Source: CAZMGG01 sp964565715 (lineage in GTDB: Bacteria > Planctomycetota > UBA1135 > UBA2386). Taken from it: 14,434 nt of DNA. Location: contig CAZMGG010000136.1 of assembly GCA_964565715.1 (NCBI GenBank), forward strand, positions 1 through 14,434. The letters are read 5' to 3'. The notes under the pieces are model-generated. The model was not told where the DNA came from, made no database searches, and was given only the letters and a program-made list of their open reading frames with translations. Of this stretch, positions 1-8,116 are shown in pieces; position 1 is the stretch's first letter, and every line of letters begins with the position of its first letter. Both the position numbers and the translations under genes were made by a program.

Positions 1-672
1 CCCACCGCGGCGCCGACGCCGGCAAGGGCCGCGCCCGCAGCGCCGGCACCGGTGGCGACACCCTGCCCCGACCTGCTGGAGGCGCTGGACCTCGCCGGGC
101 TGCGCGAACTGGTGCAGGCCTGCACCCGCTGCAAGCTGCATCGCGGCCGCCAGCAGGCGGTGTTCGGCGAGGGTCCGGAACGGGTCCGGGTGCTGTTCGT
201 CGGCGAGGCGCCCGGCGCCCAGGAGGACCGGCAGGGTCGCCCCTTCGTCGGCCCTTCGGGCCAGCTCCTCGATCGTATCTTGGCTGGTGCCATGGGGTTG
301 GAGCGATCCTCGGTCTACATCGCCAACATCAACAAGTGCCGGCCGCCGGACAACCGCGAGCCCGCCCCGGACGAGGTGGCGGCCTGCCTGCCCTTCCTGC
401 GCCGCCAGGTCGCCCTGCTGCAGCCCGAAGTCATCGTCGCCCTCGGTCGGATCGCCGCGCACAACCTGCTCTCGGTGACCACGCCGTTGCGGGCCCTGCG
501 CGGCCACGAACTGGCCTATCACGGCATCCCGGTGGTCGTCACGTATCACCCGGCGGCCCTGCTGCGGAACCCCGAGCTGAAGCGCGACGCCTGGGAGGAC
601 ATCAAGCGCGTCAACCGCCTGCTGGGCCTGCCCGAAGTGCCACAGCGGGGCCCCGGTCCTGCTTCGTCTTGA
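1..672 (+). CDS. Family 4 uracil-DNA glycosylase ([4Fe-4S] type), 5' end outside window
   Basis: Removes uracil from DNA to start base-excision repair; cytoplasmic. The frame is open to the left edge. Residues are counted from a GTG at 52, the first start-like codon seen. The four cysteines expected to hold the 4Fe-4S cluster are present: C24 and C27 (CTRC), C96 (NKCRPPDNREP) and C112. The active-site motif GEAPGAQED lies at 51-59 and the second motif, HPAALLRN, begins at H166. The catalytic domain is complete and ends a few residues after the last helix. Codons before the GTG read as an Ala/Pro-rich stretch in the same frame, so the real start is probably upstream and the protein has a low-complexity N-terminal extension. 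The alternative is a true start at 52, which still gives a normal-length 206-residue enzyme. The family call is secure; the start is not. No functional link to the genes downstream is apparent. Confidence 0.93.
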   Translation, partial: PTAAPTPARAAPAAPAPVATPCPDLLEALDLAGLRELVQACTRCKLHRGRQQAVFGEGPERVRVLFVGEAPGAQEDRQGRPFVGPSGQLLDRILAGAMGLERSSVYIANINKCRPPDNREPAPDEVAACLPFLRRQVALLQPEVIVALGRIAAHNLLSVTTPLRALRGHELAYHGIPVVVTYHPAALLRNPELKRDAWEDIKRVNRLLGLPEVPQRGPGPASS

Positions 673-697
673 CCCTTGCCATGGCGGTCGCTACCGT
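669..697 (+). promoter_or_regulatory. Putative sigma-70 type promoter for the first secretin gene
   Basis: TTGACC at 669-674 and TACCGT at 692-697 are separated by 17 bp. The -35 box matches five of six consensus bases. The -10 box keeps only the TAnnnT core. The -35 overlaps the TGA stop of the glycosylase gene, so the secretin would have its own promoter and an untranslated leader of roughly 240 bases. The match is by eye and unproven. Confidence 0.42.
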
Positions 698-946
698 CCG
701 CCGACCCTCGGGGTCCGGCCCAAGGTCCGGACTTCCGTCGGCGCGGGCCGAACGACCCCCTTCGACCCTCGGCGCTCTTTCCGCCTCACGTTGTCCGCCC
801 TCACGATCTGCCGGGAACGGCGCGCCGTCGACGACACCAAGCCCCGACGCCGCCGCGACCTCGGCCGATCCGCGATTCTCCCGCGACGGCGTTCCGGACG
901 CCCGCTCGCGCCAACCGACTGACCCCCTCTGCAGGCATTCGCCCAA
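698..946 (+). other. Long GC-rich leader upstream of the first secretin
   Basis: No convincing gene is seen here. It contains a small hairpin, GACCC-TCG-GGGTC (703-715), and a perfect 12-base palindrome, ACGGCGCGCCGT (817-828). The Shine-Dalgarno region before the ATG at 947 is weak (CAGG at 932-935). Whether the leader folds to control translation cannot be judged from the sequence alone. Confidence 0.35.
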
Positions 947-3550
947 ATGATCAAGGTCCAAACCCTGCGCATCCGCGGCTTCACCGTCCCTGCCCTGATC
1001 GCGCTCGCGGCATGCTCCGGCTCCCCGACCCCGGACGACGCTTCCACCCCGCCCATGGCGCAGCCCACCGGCGCCCAGGACCCGGCGGTGCCCACCCCGG
1101 GGACCCAGGATCCCGTGCAGGCGGATCGCCGGCAGTACATCGAGCAGGGGCTGGCCAACGCCCGCCGCTCCCTCGACCTGCGCCAGTTCGAGGACGCCCG
1201 CAACGAGGCGGCCTTCGTGCTGGAACTGGACAACGGCAACGCCGAGGCCCGCGACATCCTGCGCCGCACCAACGAGATCCTCGGCGATCGCGCGGCCGGC
1301 GTCGGCGGCCGCTTCAACGACCTGGTGATGCGCGACCGCATCGCCGCCGAGCGTGAGCGCCACGCGGTGCAGCGCGAGATGGCCCAGGGCGACGCCCACT
1401 TCGAGCAGGGCAGCTACGGCCGCGCGATCGAGAACTACGAGCGGGCCATGGCCGCGCTGCGCTTCTCGGTGCACTTCCAGGCCAACGACCCGCTGCGCAA
1501 GGAGGTCGAGGCGCGGCTGGCGCAGGCCACCTCGCAGAAGCAGCAGGCCGACCGCGACGCCGACGCCCGCACCCGCGCCGCCTCGCGCTCGGAGCTGGAC
1601 CGCATCGCCCGCGAGCAGCAGGAGGCCAAGGAGCTGAAGGTCGCGCGCCTGCTGGAGGACGCCAACGTCCAGTTCCAGCTCGGCAACTACAAGCAGTCGG
1701 TCGATCGCATCGACCAGGCCCTGCTGCTGGATCCCGCCAACCCCAACGCGCTGGCCCTGCGCGACCTGGCCGACCGCGCCCGCCACTCGGTGAGCGTCGA
1801 GCTGCACCGCGAGCGCTGGAAGCAGGAGTGGTCGAAGACCTTCGACGACCTGCGCAGCAGCAACACGCCGCAGACCGAGGTCGTCAAGTTCGACCCGGCC
1901 CGCTGGGCCGTCGTGTCGCAGCGCGAGCCGGTGGCCTACAGCTCGCCGGACGCCCTGGAGAGCCCGGAGGCCCGGGCCATCCTGAAGCAGCTCCACGACA
2001 CCTCGCTGGAGCACAACTTCGCCAGCGCGACGGTGCAGGACTGGGCCGCCTACTACTCGAACGTCACCCAGGTGACCTTCTTCCCGACCCGCGAGGTCAC
2101 CGAGATGGACGCCGCCGCCACCAGCTTGAACGACTTCAAGCTGCCCCGCATGTCGGTGGCCCAGGCCCTGAAGGTGATCCAGGCCCAGACCGGCGTGGCG
2201 TGGAAGATCAAGGACGGCATGGTGCACCTGGTCAGCCCGGCCAACGCCATCGGCACCCTCTACACCAAGCCCTACGCGGTCGCCGACCTGGTCACCGGCA
2301 TCAAGAACCGGCCGGGTCCGGACCTCAAGCTGCAGGCGCCGGGCGAGGACGCGCCGCTGTTCCCCGAGGACGACAGCGATCCGCTGCCGGCGGTGGTCGA
2401 CGACGGTCGTCTGCGTGAGCTGATCTCCTCCACCATCGCCACCGACAAGTGGGAGGGCGCGCCCTTCACGATGAACTTCCAGAACGGCACGCTGTTCGTG
2501 CGCGCCGACAAGGAGACCCAGGACCGCGTGGAGAAGCTGCTGTCGGACCTGCGCCGGCACGTCGGCATCCAGGTGGACGTCGAGGCGCGCTTCCTGCGCG
2601 TCGAGGACAACTTCCTCGAGGACATCGGCGTCGACCTGCGCGGGCTCGGCAACCAGGCGGCCCAGGGCGTCGCCGGCCGCGGCCTGGAGAACAACAACCG
2701 CCAGAACGCCGGCTTCGACGACTTCGGCCAGACCCAGCAGCTCAACCCGGCGGCGCCGGGCCTGATCGGCTCGGGCAGCGAGCCGGGCTTCTTCTACGAC
2801 GACGGCGGCGACGGCGACATCATGGGCCGCGTCGAGAACCTCTACGACCGCACGCTGGGCGGCCGCAACGGCGGCCTGACCAACGGCGGCGGCCTGTCCC
2901 TGCAGTACGCCTTCCTCGACGACACCGAGGTCGAGATCGTGCTGCGCGCGGTCAGCAAGCAGGAGCGCAGCGAGCAGATCGAGGCGCCCCGCCTGCTGGT
3001 CTACAACAACACCCGCGCCAGCATGCACTTCCTGCGCAACATCTCCTACATCAAGGACTTCGAGGTGGAGATCGCGCAGGCCGCGGCGGTGGCCAACCCG
3101 GTGGTCGGCACCGTCCACGACGGTGTCGCCCTGGACGTGCGGCCGGTGGTCGATGCCGACCTCCGCTTCATCACCATGGAACTGCGGCCGACGGTGATGG
3201 CCCTGCAGCTGCCGATCCCGACCTTCACCACGACGCTCGGCGTCGGCCAGCCGATCTCGATCCAGCTTCCCTCGGTGACCCTGCAGCGCGTGCGCACCAC
3301 GGTGACCATGCCCGACGGCGGCACGATGATGCTGGGCGGCATGAAGCTGGTCGAGCGCCAGAACATGGTGTCCGGCGTGCCGCTGCTGAAGGACCTGCCG
3401 GGGCTGAGCTTCCTGTTCAGCCGCAAGGGCCAGTCGGTGATCAACCGCAAGATCCTGATCCTGATCCGGGCCAAGATCATCCTGATGAACGAGCAGGAGC
3501 CCGCCGCGGTGGCGCTGCCGGACGGCACGGTGCTGACCGCCAGCAAGTAG
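947..3550 (+). CDS. Lipoprotein secretin with N-terminal TPR domain (secretin 1)
   Basis: Predicted outer-membrane ring protein of 867 residues. A basic n-region and hydrophobic stretch end in the lipobox LAAC, so C23 should be lipidated; S24 follows, fitting outer-membrane sorting. A Pro/Ala-rich linker leads to TPR-like helices at about 64-113, 145-180 and 232-282, with a charged, coiled-coil-prone stretch between. A short STN/N0-like domain lies at about 385-435, a secretin N-type domain at about 486-541, and the secretin core at about 542-845. The core carries the family hallmarks PDGGTMMLGGM (789-799) and VPLLKDLPGLSFLF (811-824). An unusual insert, DDGGDGDIMGRVEN (618-631), is shared with the second secretin. 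The ATG at 947 is chosen because it gives a good lipoprotein signal. The gene stands alone, with a promoter-like site before it and hairpins after it. The secretin family is clear; the exported substrate or partner is unknown. It is not recognisable as GspD, PilQ or a type III secretin specifically. Confidence 0.9.
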   Translation: MIKVQTLRIRGFTVPALIALAACSGSPTPDDASTPPMAQPTGAQDPAVPTPGTQDPVQADRRQYIEQGLANARRSLDLRQFEDARNEAAFVLELDNGNAEARDILRRTNEILGDRAAGVGGRFNDLVMRDRIAAERERHAVQREMAQGDAHFEQGSYGRAIENYERAMAALRFSVHFQANDPLRKEVEARLAQATSQKQQADRDADARTRAASRSELDRIAREQQEAKELKVARLLEDANVQFQLGNYKQSVDRIDQALLLDPANPNALALRDLADRARHSVSVELHRERWKQEWSKTFDDLRSSNTPQTEVVKFDPARWAVVSQREPVAYSSPDALESPEARAILKQLHDTSLEHNFASATVQDWAAYYSNVTQVTFFPTREVTEMDAAATSLNDFKLPRMSVAQALKVIQAQTGVAWKIKDGMVHLVSPANAIGTLYTKPYAVADLVTGIKNRPGPDLKLQAPGEDAPLFPEDDSDPLPAVVDDGRLRELISSTIATDKWEGAPFTMNFQNGTLFVRADKETQDRVEKLLSDLRRHVGIQVDVEARFLRVEDNFLEDIGVDLRGLGNQAAQGVAGRGLENNNRQNAGFDDFGQTQQLNPAAPGLIGSGSEPGFFYDDGGDGDIMGRVENLYDRTLGGRNGGLTNGGGLSLQYAFLDDTEVEIVLRAVSKQERSEQIEAPRLLVYNNTRASMHFLRNISYIKDFEVEIAQAAAVANPVVGTVHDGVALDVRPVVDADLRFITMELRPTVMALQLPIPTFTTTLGVGQPISIQLPSVTLQRVRTTVTMPDGGTMMLGGMKLVERQNMVSGVPLLKDLPGLSFLFSRKGQSVINRKILILIRAKIILMNEQEPAAVALPDGTVLTASK

Positions 3551-3559
3551 CTCCGACGC

Positions 3560-3619
3560 GGTCCCCACCGGGACCCGGACGCACCAGCGTGGGCCGGCCG
3601 CGCGACGCGCGGCCGGCCC
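3560..3619 (+). terminator. Tandem GC-rich hairpins after secretin 1
   Basis: Two inverted repeats follow the TAG stop. The first is GGTCCC-CACC-GGGACC (3560-3575). The second has perfect 14-base arms, GGGCCGGCCGCGCG (3591-3604) and its complement (3606-3619), with a single A between, so it folds as a 12-bp stem with a 5-base loop. Neither is followed by a proper T-tract, so termination may be inefficient or factor-dependent. Confidence 0.55.
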
Positions 3620-3656
3620 TCGCTGCGTTCCGCGCGTCGCCCGCTGCGGCTTGCCG

Positions 3657-3684
3657 TGGCAACCGCTGAACCCGTCGCTATACT
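3657..3684 (+). promoter_or_regulatory. Putative promoter for the TPR gene pair
   Basis: TATACT at 3679-3684 matches five of six bases of a -10 box. TGGCAA at 3657-3662, 16 bp upstream, is only a poor -35 element. The site lies between the secretin 1 hairpins and the next gene, about 135 bases before the GTG start, in one of the few less GC-rich patches of the region. Confidence 0.38.
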
Positions 3685-3818
3685 CTTCGTTCCGTTTTTC
3701 CGCGGTTGCGCCAGCCAGCCCCCCGGCGTGCGCGCCGCAAAGCCATCTGGAGCCATGCGAACGGGTCGCTGCCCGTTCCGTGCCCGCCGTCCCGCAGCAA
3801 CGCATCGGAGACCGTTCC

Positions 3819-6728
3819 GTGACCGGATCCTGCCCTCTTCGTCCCACGGCCAAGTCGTCCATCCTGGCGGCGGCCGTGGCCGCCGTCGTGTTCGGTCTGC
3901 CCCAGGGCCTGACCGCCCAGTCCAAGCTCGAGCGGGAGGTGACGTTCGTCCGCGGCCTCGCCCGGGACATGCGCTTCATCTCGCTGGCGCAGCTCGAACT
4001 CGACCGCCTGCGGCGCGACTTCCGCGGCGGCACCGACCAGGACCGGATCGACCAGCTCGGCGTCGAGATCTCGCTGGTCGGCGCCAAGAGCAAGCCCGAC
4101 CGGGACGTCCAGCGGCAGCTGTTCAAGGAGGCCCTCGACCGCTCCCTCGAGCTGATCAACCGCACCTCCGACGGGGCCGTCGCCAGCGAGGCCCGCGCCA
4201 CCCTGGCGGACGCGGCCCAGGAGTTCGGCGAGTTCCTGATCAACGAGCTGGAGATCGCCCGCAACGAGAATCCGGACGCGGTGAAGGGCCTCGAGGAGGA
4301 AGCCTCGACGGTGTTCAAGGCCGGCGTCGAGGCCTGCGAGAAGGTGATGCTGGAACTGCAGACCAAGCCCGAGCACCGGCAGGAGGGCACCGCCATCCGC
4401 CTGCAGTACGGCCTGATGTGGCTGCGCAAGGGCGTGCTGCAGCGCGAGCACGGCCGCGCGGTCCGCGCCGATGCCGGCTTCCTGATCCCGCGCAGCCGCA
4501 GCACCCTCGAGGACCTCTGCTTCGAGTTCGGCGAGCACACCGCGCTGGGCCTGCGGGCCCTGTTCGAGATGGCGCAGGGCGACGAGGTGCTGGGCAAGTT
4601 CGACGACGCCATCGACTTCTACAACGGCACCATCGAGCAGATCGCCACGTCGCTGCGCACCGCCGACGAGCTCGGCCTGAACGCCGACACCCAGGGCTTC
4701 CTGTTCAACATGCAGCAGGAGGTCTACGACCGTCTCTGCCGCGTGCTGTTCGAGCAGGGCCGCGCCGCCGACGCCGAGAAGACCTTCGCCGGCTTCCGGG
4801 CCAGCCTGAAGGAGTTCGGCGCCAAGGACGTGGACGTCCTCGACGTCGCCGACCCGCGCTACGGCCACTCGGTGTTCCTGACCGAGGCCCGCTTCCTGGC
4901 CGAGTCGGGCGATCCGCAGAAGGCCGACCAGGCGCTGAAGACGGCGCAGGTCATCAACGACCGCCACCCGGCCGACATCGTCGGCGTGCGGGCCAAGGCG
5001 GTGATGCGCGACATCCTGGCGCAGCAGAAGAACGTGTCCGGCGCGCTGCTGCTGGAGGTCGCCAAGGGCGAGTCGCAGAGCCGCAACCACGAGGCCGCGA
5101 TCATCGGCATCCGCAAGGCGCTGGCGGCGATGAACCAGCAGGAGCAGCAGAAGCACGGCCTCGAGGCCTACGAGCTGCTCGGCCGCTCGTTCGGCGTCAC
5201 CGAGCGCTGGATCGAATCGGTGCTGGCGTTCCGCGAGGGCCTGCAGCGGTTCGGCCGCCTGGCCGAGAACCGCACCGCCGCCGAGGGCGTGTGCGACTAC
5301 CTGGACCGCGCCATGCAGCAGCTCCGGCGCAACACCAAGAACGACCCGGCCTTCGACGCCCTGAAGAACGAGGTCGACGCCCTGCTCACCGAGATGGGCG
5401 GCAGCGCCACCGGCGACAAGCTGCACTGGAAGGAGGGCATCACGGCGATGGCGGAGAAGCGCTACAAGGACGCCGCCACCCGCTTCGGCCAGATCAGCCG
5501 CGACTTCCTCTACCACGAGCTGGCCCGCGTCCGCGTCGGCACGGCGCTGCAGATGGCCGGCGACCTCGCCGGCGCGCAGAAGGCGATCGACGACTACCGG
5601 ACCTGGAGCCAGTCGCCCGAGGCGGCCATCGAGGCGCGCCGCACCGACCTGGCGCAGGTGCGCAGCCAGGCCACCGGCGAGGCGTGGTATCGCGATGCGG
5701 CGATCGCCGTGGCCATCGCCCAGGGCACCGAGGGCGCCAGCACGCCGAAGGACCTCACCAAGTACCCGGGGGCGATCGACAAGCTGCGGGTGTTCCTCTC
5801 CAACCACGCCAAGGACGCCGACTCGCTGGTGCCGTTCGCCCTCTACAGCGTCGGCGCCCTGCACACCGAGCTGGGCGAGATGCAGAAGGCCGAGGAGGCC
5901 TACGTCACGCTGCGCGAGAAGGACCCGACCCAGGGCTCGCGCCTCTGCTCGGTGATCTTCGACGCCTATCTGACCCAGGTGACCAACCTGGAGAAGGAGC
6001 GCGACAAGGCCATCGGCGAGAGCAAGCCCGACGCGTCGATCAACGCCATCCGCGCCGAGCTCAAGTCGACCCGCCAGCGGCTGGTGGCGCTTGGCGACTC
6101 CTACATCAAGAACTCGCCGGAGCCCCAGTACGCGATCTTCTCGCACACCGTGCGGCAGCTCGACGAACTGAAGGAGTGGGCCAAGGTCGAGGAGGTGGCG
6201 CTGAAGGCGCTGGCGCGCTTCGAGAAGGACAAGACCTACCAGGACAACCTCGATCGCTTCCTGCGGCCGAAGGTCGGCGAGGCCCTGCTGCGGCAGCGCA
6301 AGTTCCAGCAGGCCTACGACATGCTGATCGAGGCCGAGAAGGTCAACCCGACGCTGTGGGAGCTGAAGCGGCTGATCGCGCTGACCCTGGGCGGCTGGCT
6401 CGAGTTCGACGAGCGCGGCCGGATGGTGGTCGTGCCCGGCCTCGACAAGCCCGCCGAGGGCTACAAGAAGTACTGGGAGGAGTACCAGCAGTGGGCGCTG
6501 CGCCCCGAGGTGGCCAAGTACAGCCTCGACTGGTACCGCTTCCACTGGGAGGCCTACTGGTTCGCCCGCCGCGCCGCCGAGATCGGTACGGACAAGTCGG
6601 ACTTCAAGGCCCGCGCCGCCTCGCTCTACGGCATCGCCCGGAGCATCGACAACTTCGAGACCCTGAAGAAGCTCGGCGAGTCCGGCCTGGAGCTCTTCAA
6701 CTACTTCAACCTCAACCGCCCCCTGTGA
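3819..6728 (+). CDS. Large exported TPR-repeat protein
   Basis: A 969-residue, mostly helical repeat protein predicted to be periplasmic. The GTG at 3819 is chosen because GGAG (3807-3810) sits 8 bases ahead and the next residues form a signal peptide: R8 and K12, then a hydrophobic run, with likely cleavage after A33 (LTA/Q). Longer in-frame extensions from upstream codons lack signal-peptide character. The mature part carries many degenerate TPR-like helix pairs, for example around KFDDAIDFYNGTIEQ, GRAADAEKTFAGF, EKRYKDAATRFGQI, GEMQKAEEAYVTL and RKFQQAYDMLIEAEKVNP. The last 110 residues are rich in Tyr, Trp and Phe and look like a distinct end domain. No enzyme motif or later membrane segment is seen. 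It lies 17 bp before a second exported TPR gene and just ahead of the motor operon, so a scaffold or adaptor role in that envelope complex is inferred. It was not matched to any named family. Confidence 0.82.
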   Translation: MTGSCPLRPTAKSSILAAAVAAVVFGLPQGLTAQSKLEREVTFVRGLARDMRFISLAQLELDRLRRDFRGGTDQDRIDQLGVEISLVGAKSKPDRDVQRQLFKEALDRSLELINRTSDGAVASEARATLADAAQEFGEFLINELEIARNENPDAVKGLEEEASTVFKAGVEACEKVMLELQTKPEHRQEGTAIRLQYGLMWLRKGVLQREHGRAVRADAGFLIPRSRSTLEDLCFEFGEHTALGLRALFEMAQGDEVLGKFDDAIDFYNGTIEQIATSLRTADELGLNADTQGFLFNMQQEVYDRLCRVLFEQGRAADAEKTFAGFRASLKEFGAKDVDVLDVADPRYGHSVFLTEARFLAESGDPQKADQALKTAQVINDRHPADIVGVRAKAVMRDILAQQKNVSGALLLEVAKGESQSRNHEAAIIGIRKALAAMNQQEQQKHGLEAYELLGRSFGVTERWIESVLAFREGLQRFGRLAENRTAAEGVCDYLDRAMQQLRRNTKNDPAFDALKNEVDALLTEMGGSATGDKLHWKEGITAMAEKRYKDAATRFGQISRDFLYHELARVRVGTALQMAGDLAGAQKAIDDYRTWSQSPEAAIEARRTDLAQVRSQATGEAWYRDAAIAVAIAQGTEGASTPKDLTKYPGAIDKLRVFLSNHAKDADSLVPFALYSVGALHTELGEMQKAEEAYVTLREKDPTQGSRLCSVIFDAYLTQVTNLEKERDKAIGESKPDASINAIRAELKSTRQRLVALGDSYIKNSPEPQYAIFSHTVRQLDELKEWAKVEEVALKALARFEKDKTYQDNLDRFLRPKVGEALLRQRKFQQAYDMLIEAEKVNPTLWELKRLIALTLGGWLEFDERGRMVVVPGLDKPAEGYKKYWEEYQQWALRPEVAKYSLDWYRFHWEAYWFARRAAEIGTDKSDFKARAASLYGIARSIDNFETLKKLGESGLELFNYFNLNRPL

Positions 6729-6745
6729 TCCGGCCGCAGACCCCC

Positions 6746-7900
6746 ATGAGCATCCTCACGACGACCGGCCGGACGACCCTCCAGGCGCTCGGCATCACCC
6801 TCCTGACCGCACTGCTGCCGGGCACCGCGGCGGCCCAGGCCAAGACCGACACCATCCTCAAGAAGGACGGCTCCCGCGTCCGCGGCGTGGAGATCCAGGC
6901 GCTGACCCTGCAGGGCGCCAGGTGGCAGCGCGGCGCCGAGAACGGCGACGTGCCCGCCTACCACATCCAGTCCATCGAGTGGGGCTCGGTGCCCGAGTCG
7001 TTCCTGTCGGCGCGCGCCGCCATGGAGCGCGGCGACTACCAGACGGCGATGCAGCTCTACGGCGAGGCGGCCACCCAGGCCGGTCGGCCGGTGCTGCAGG
7101 CGGAGGCGAAGTTCCTGCAGTGCCGCGCCGCCACCGCCGCCGCCGCCGTGGACACCAGCACCGCGGCCAACGCCGCCGGCGCCGCCCGGGCCCTGATCGC
7201 GGAGAGCGCCGACTCCTTCCGCCTGCCGGAACTGCTCCTGCTGCTGGGCCGCGCCCTGCGTCACGGCGGGCTGGGCGCCGACGCCGAGACCACCCTCAAG
7301 GAACTGGACGATCGCGCCGTGCGCGAGGGCTGGAGCACCGTCTGGAGCGCCCGCGCCAAGTACGAGATCGCGCTGGCGCAGCTGGCGCAGAACAAGCCCG
7401 GCGACGCCCGCGGTTCGTTCCAGGCCGCCGCGTCGGCCGCCGATGCGGCGCTGGGCACGCCCAGCCCCGACGACCGTGAGCTGCAGGAGCTGCGGGCCAA
7501 CGCCAAGGTCGGCGAGGGCGAGACCTACCTGGCCGAGAACCAGTTCGGCCGCGCGGTGGACTTCTACCGCGGGCTGGCGACCTCCAGCCCCGAACTGAAG
7601 GCCGCCGCCAAGGCGGGCGAGGGCCAGGCCCTGTTCCTCCAGGCCAAGAGCCAGAACAACAAGGTCGACGACCTCCGCCGCGCGCAGATCGCCCTGGCCG
7701 AGGCCGCCGTCCTGGACAGCATCGGCGGCGAGACCAGCGCCAAGGCCAACTACTACCAGGCCCTGTGCCTGCTGGCGCTAGGCACCGAGAAGGAGGGCGA
7801 CACCTTCAAGAACCGCGCCACCGCCTACCTGCAGACCGTCGTCCGCAACTACGGCAGCACCCGCTGGGCCGCCGCCGCCCGCGCCGAGCTGTCCCGGTGA
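6746..7900 (+). CDS. Exported TPR protein with N-terminal small beta domain
   Basis: A 384-residue predicted periplasmic protein. The signal peptide runs to about A30 (TAAA/Q). Residues 33-78 begin ILKKDGSRVRGVEI and resemble a small beta-barrel of the kind often seen ahead of TPRs in exported bacterial proteins; this is a pattern impression only. From about residue 85 the protein is TPR-like and Ala-rich to the end, with helix pairs at ARAAMERGDYQTAMQLYGEA and ETYLAENQFGRAVDFYRGL. The layout recalls the Tol-Pal associated TPR protein CpoB/YbgF, but no trimeric coiled coil is obvious, so that name is not applied. The start lies 17 bp after the previous stop with no clear Shine-Dalgarno, suggesting translational coupling. 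The same frame stays open far upstream, but only this ATG gives a signal peptide. Likely a partner of the large TPR protein and of the motor encoded next. Confidence 0.82.
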   Translation: MSILTTTGRTTLQALGITLLTALLPGTAAAQAKTDTILKKDGSRVRGVEIQALTLQGARWQRGAENGDVPAYHIQSIEWGSVPESFLSARAAMERGDYQTAMQLYGEAATQAGRPVLQAEAKFLQCRAATAAAAVDTSTAANAAGAARALIAESADSFRLPELLLLLGRALRHGGLGADAETTLKELDDRAVREGWSTVWSARAKYEIALAQLAQNKPGDARGSFQAAASAADAALGTPSPDDRELQELRANAKVGEGETYLAENQFGRAVDFYRGLATSSPELKAAAKAGEGQALFLQAKSQNNKVDDLRRAQIALAEAAVLDSIGGETSAKANYYQALCLLALGTEKEGDTFKNRATAYLQTVVRNYGSTRWAAAARAELSR

Positions 7901-8004
7901 CCCTGGCGCCCCGGTGAACCGACGCCGTCCGCGCTCCGCTGAAGCCACCCTGCCGCCCCGACGCCCCCGGGGCTGCGCGCAGACGCCACCAACGGCCGGA
8001 TTTT

Positions 8005-8018
8005 GCCCCCTCAGGGGC
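8005..8018 (+). terminator. Small GC hairpin between the TPR pair and the motor operon
   Basis: GCCCC (8005-8009) and GGGGC (8014-8018) form a 5-bp stem around CTCA, followed only by TTTCG. The hairpin is too short and the T-tract too poor to be confident. The TPR genes and the motor genes may therefore be read as one transcript. No clear promoter is visible in 7901-8116. Confidence 0.25.
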
Positions 8019-8116
8019 TTTCGCGCCGCGACCGGCTCGCGCACACTTTGCCACCCCATCCGATCCCCCAGAATCCCGAGACCCCTGTTCGTCCCGCCTC
8101 ACGGAGTCATAGCCCG

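Noticed and set aside
810..825. 16-base repeat shared with 13840-13855 (GCCGGGAACGGCGCGC)
   Set aside because: At this GC content a single match of this length in 14 kb is not surprising, and the contexts differ.
611..4612. Very long open frame on the minus strand (over 1300 codons)
   Set aside because: It runs antisense to secretin 1 and the TPR gene, its translation is compositionally skewed and family-like nowhere, and such frames are expected opposite GC-rich genes with G/C in third positions.
3678..6545. 955-codon minus-strand frame opposite the large TPR gene
   Set aside because: The translation is rich in Leu, Gly, Val, Ala and His with no domain features, while the plus strand encodes a signal peptide and TPRs.
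3656..6745. Long upstream extension of the second TPR gene in its own frame
   Set aside because: It overlaps the whole large TPR gene and reads as Arg/Pro/Gly-rich sequence; the signal peptide begins at the ATG at 6746.
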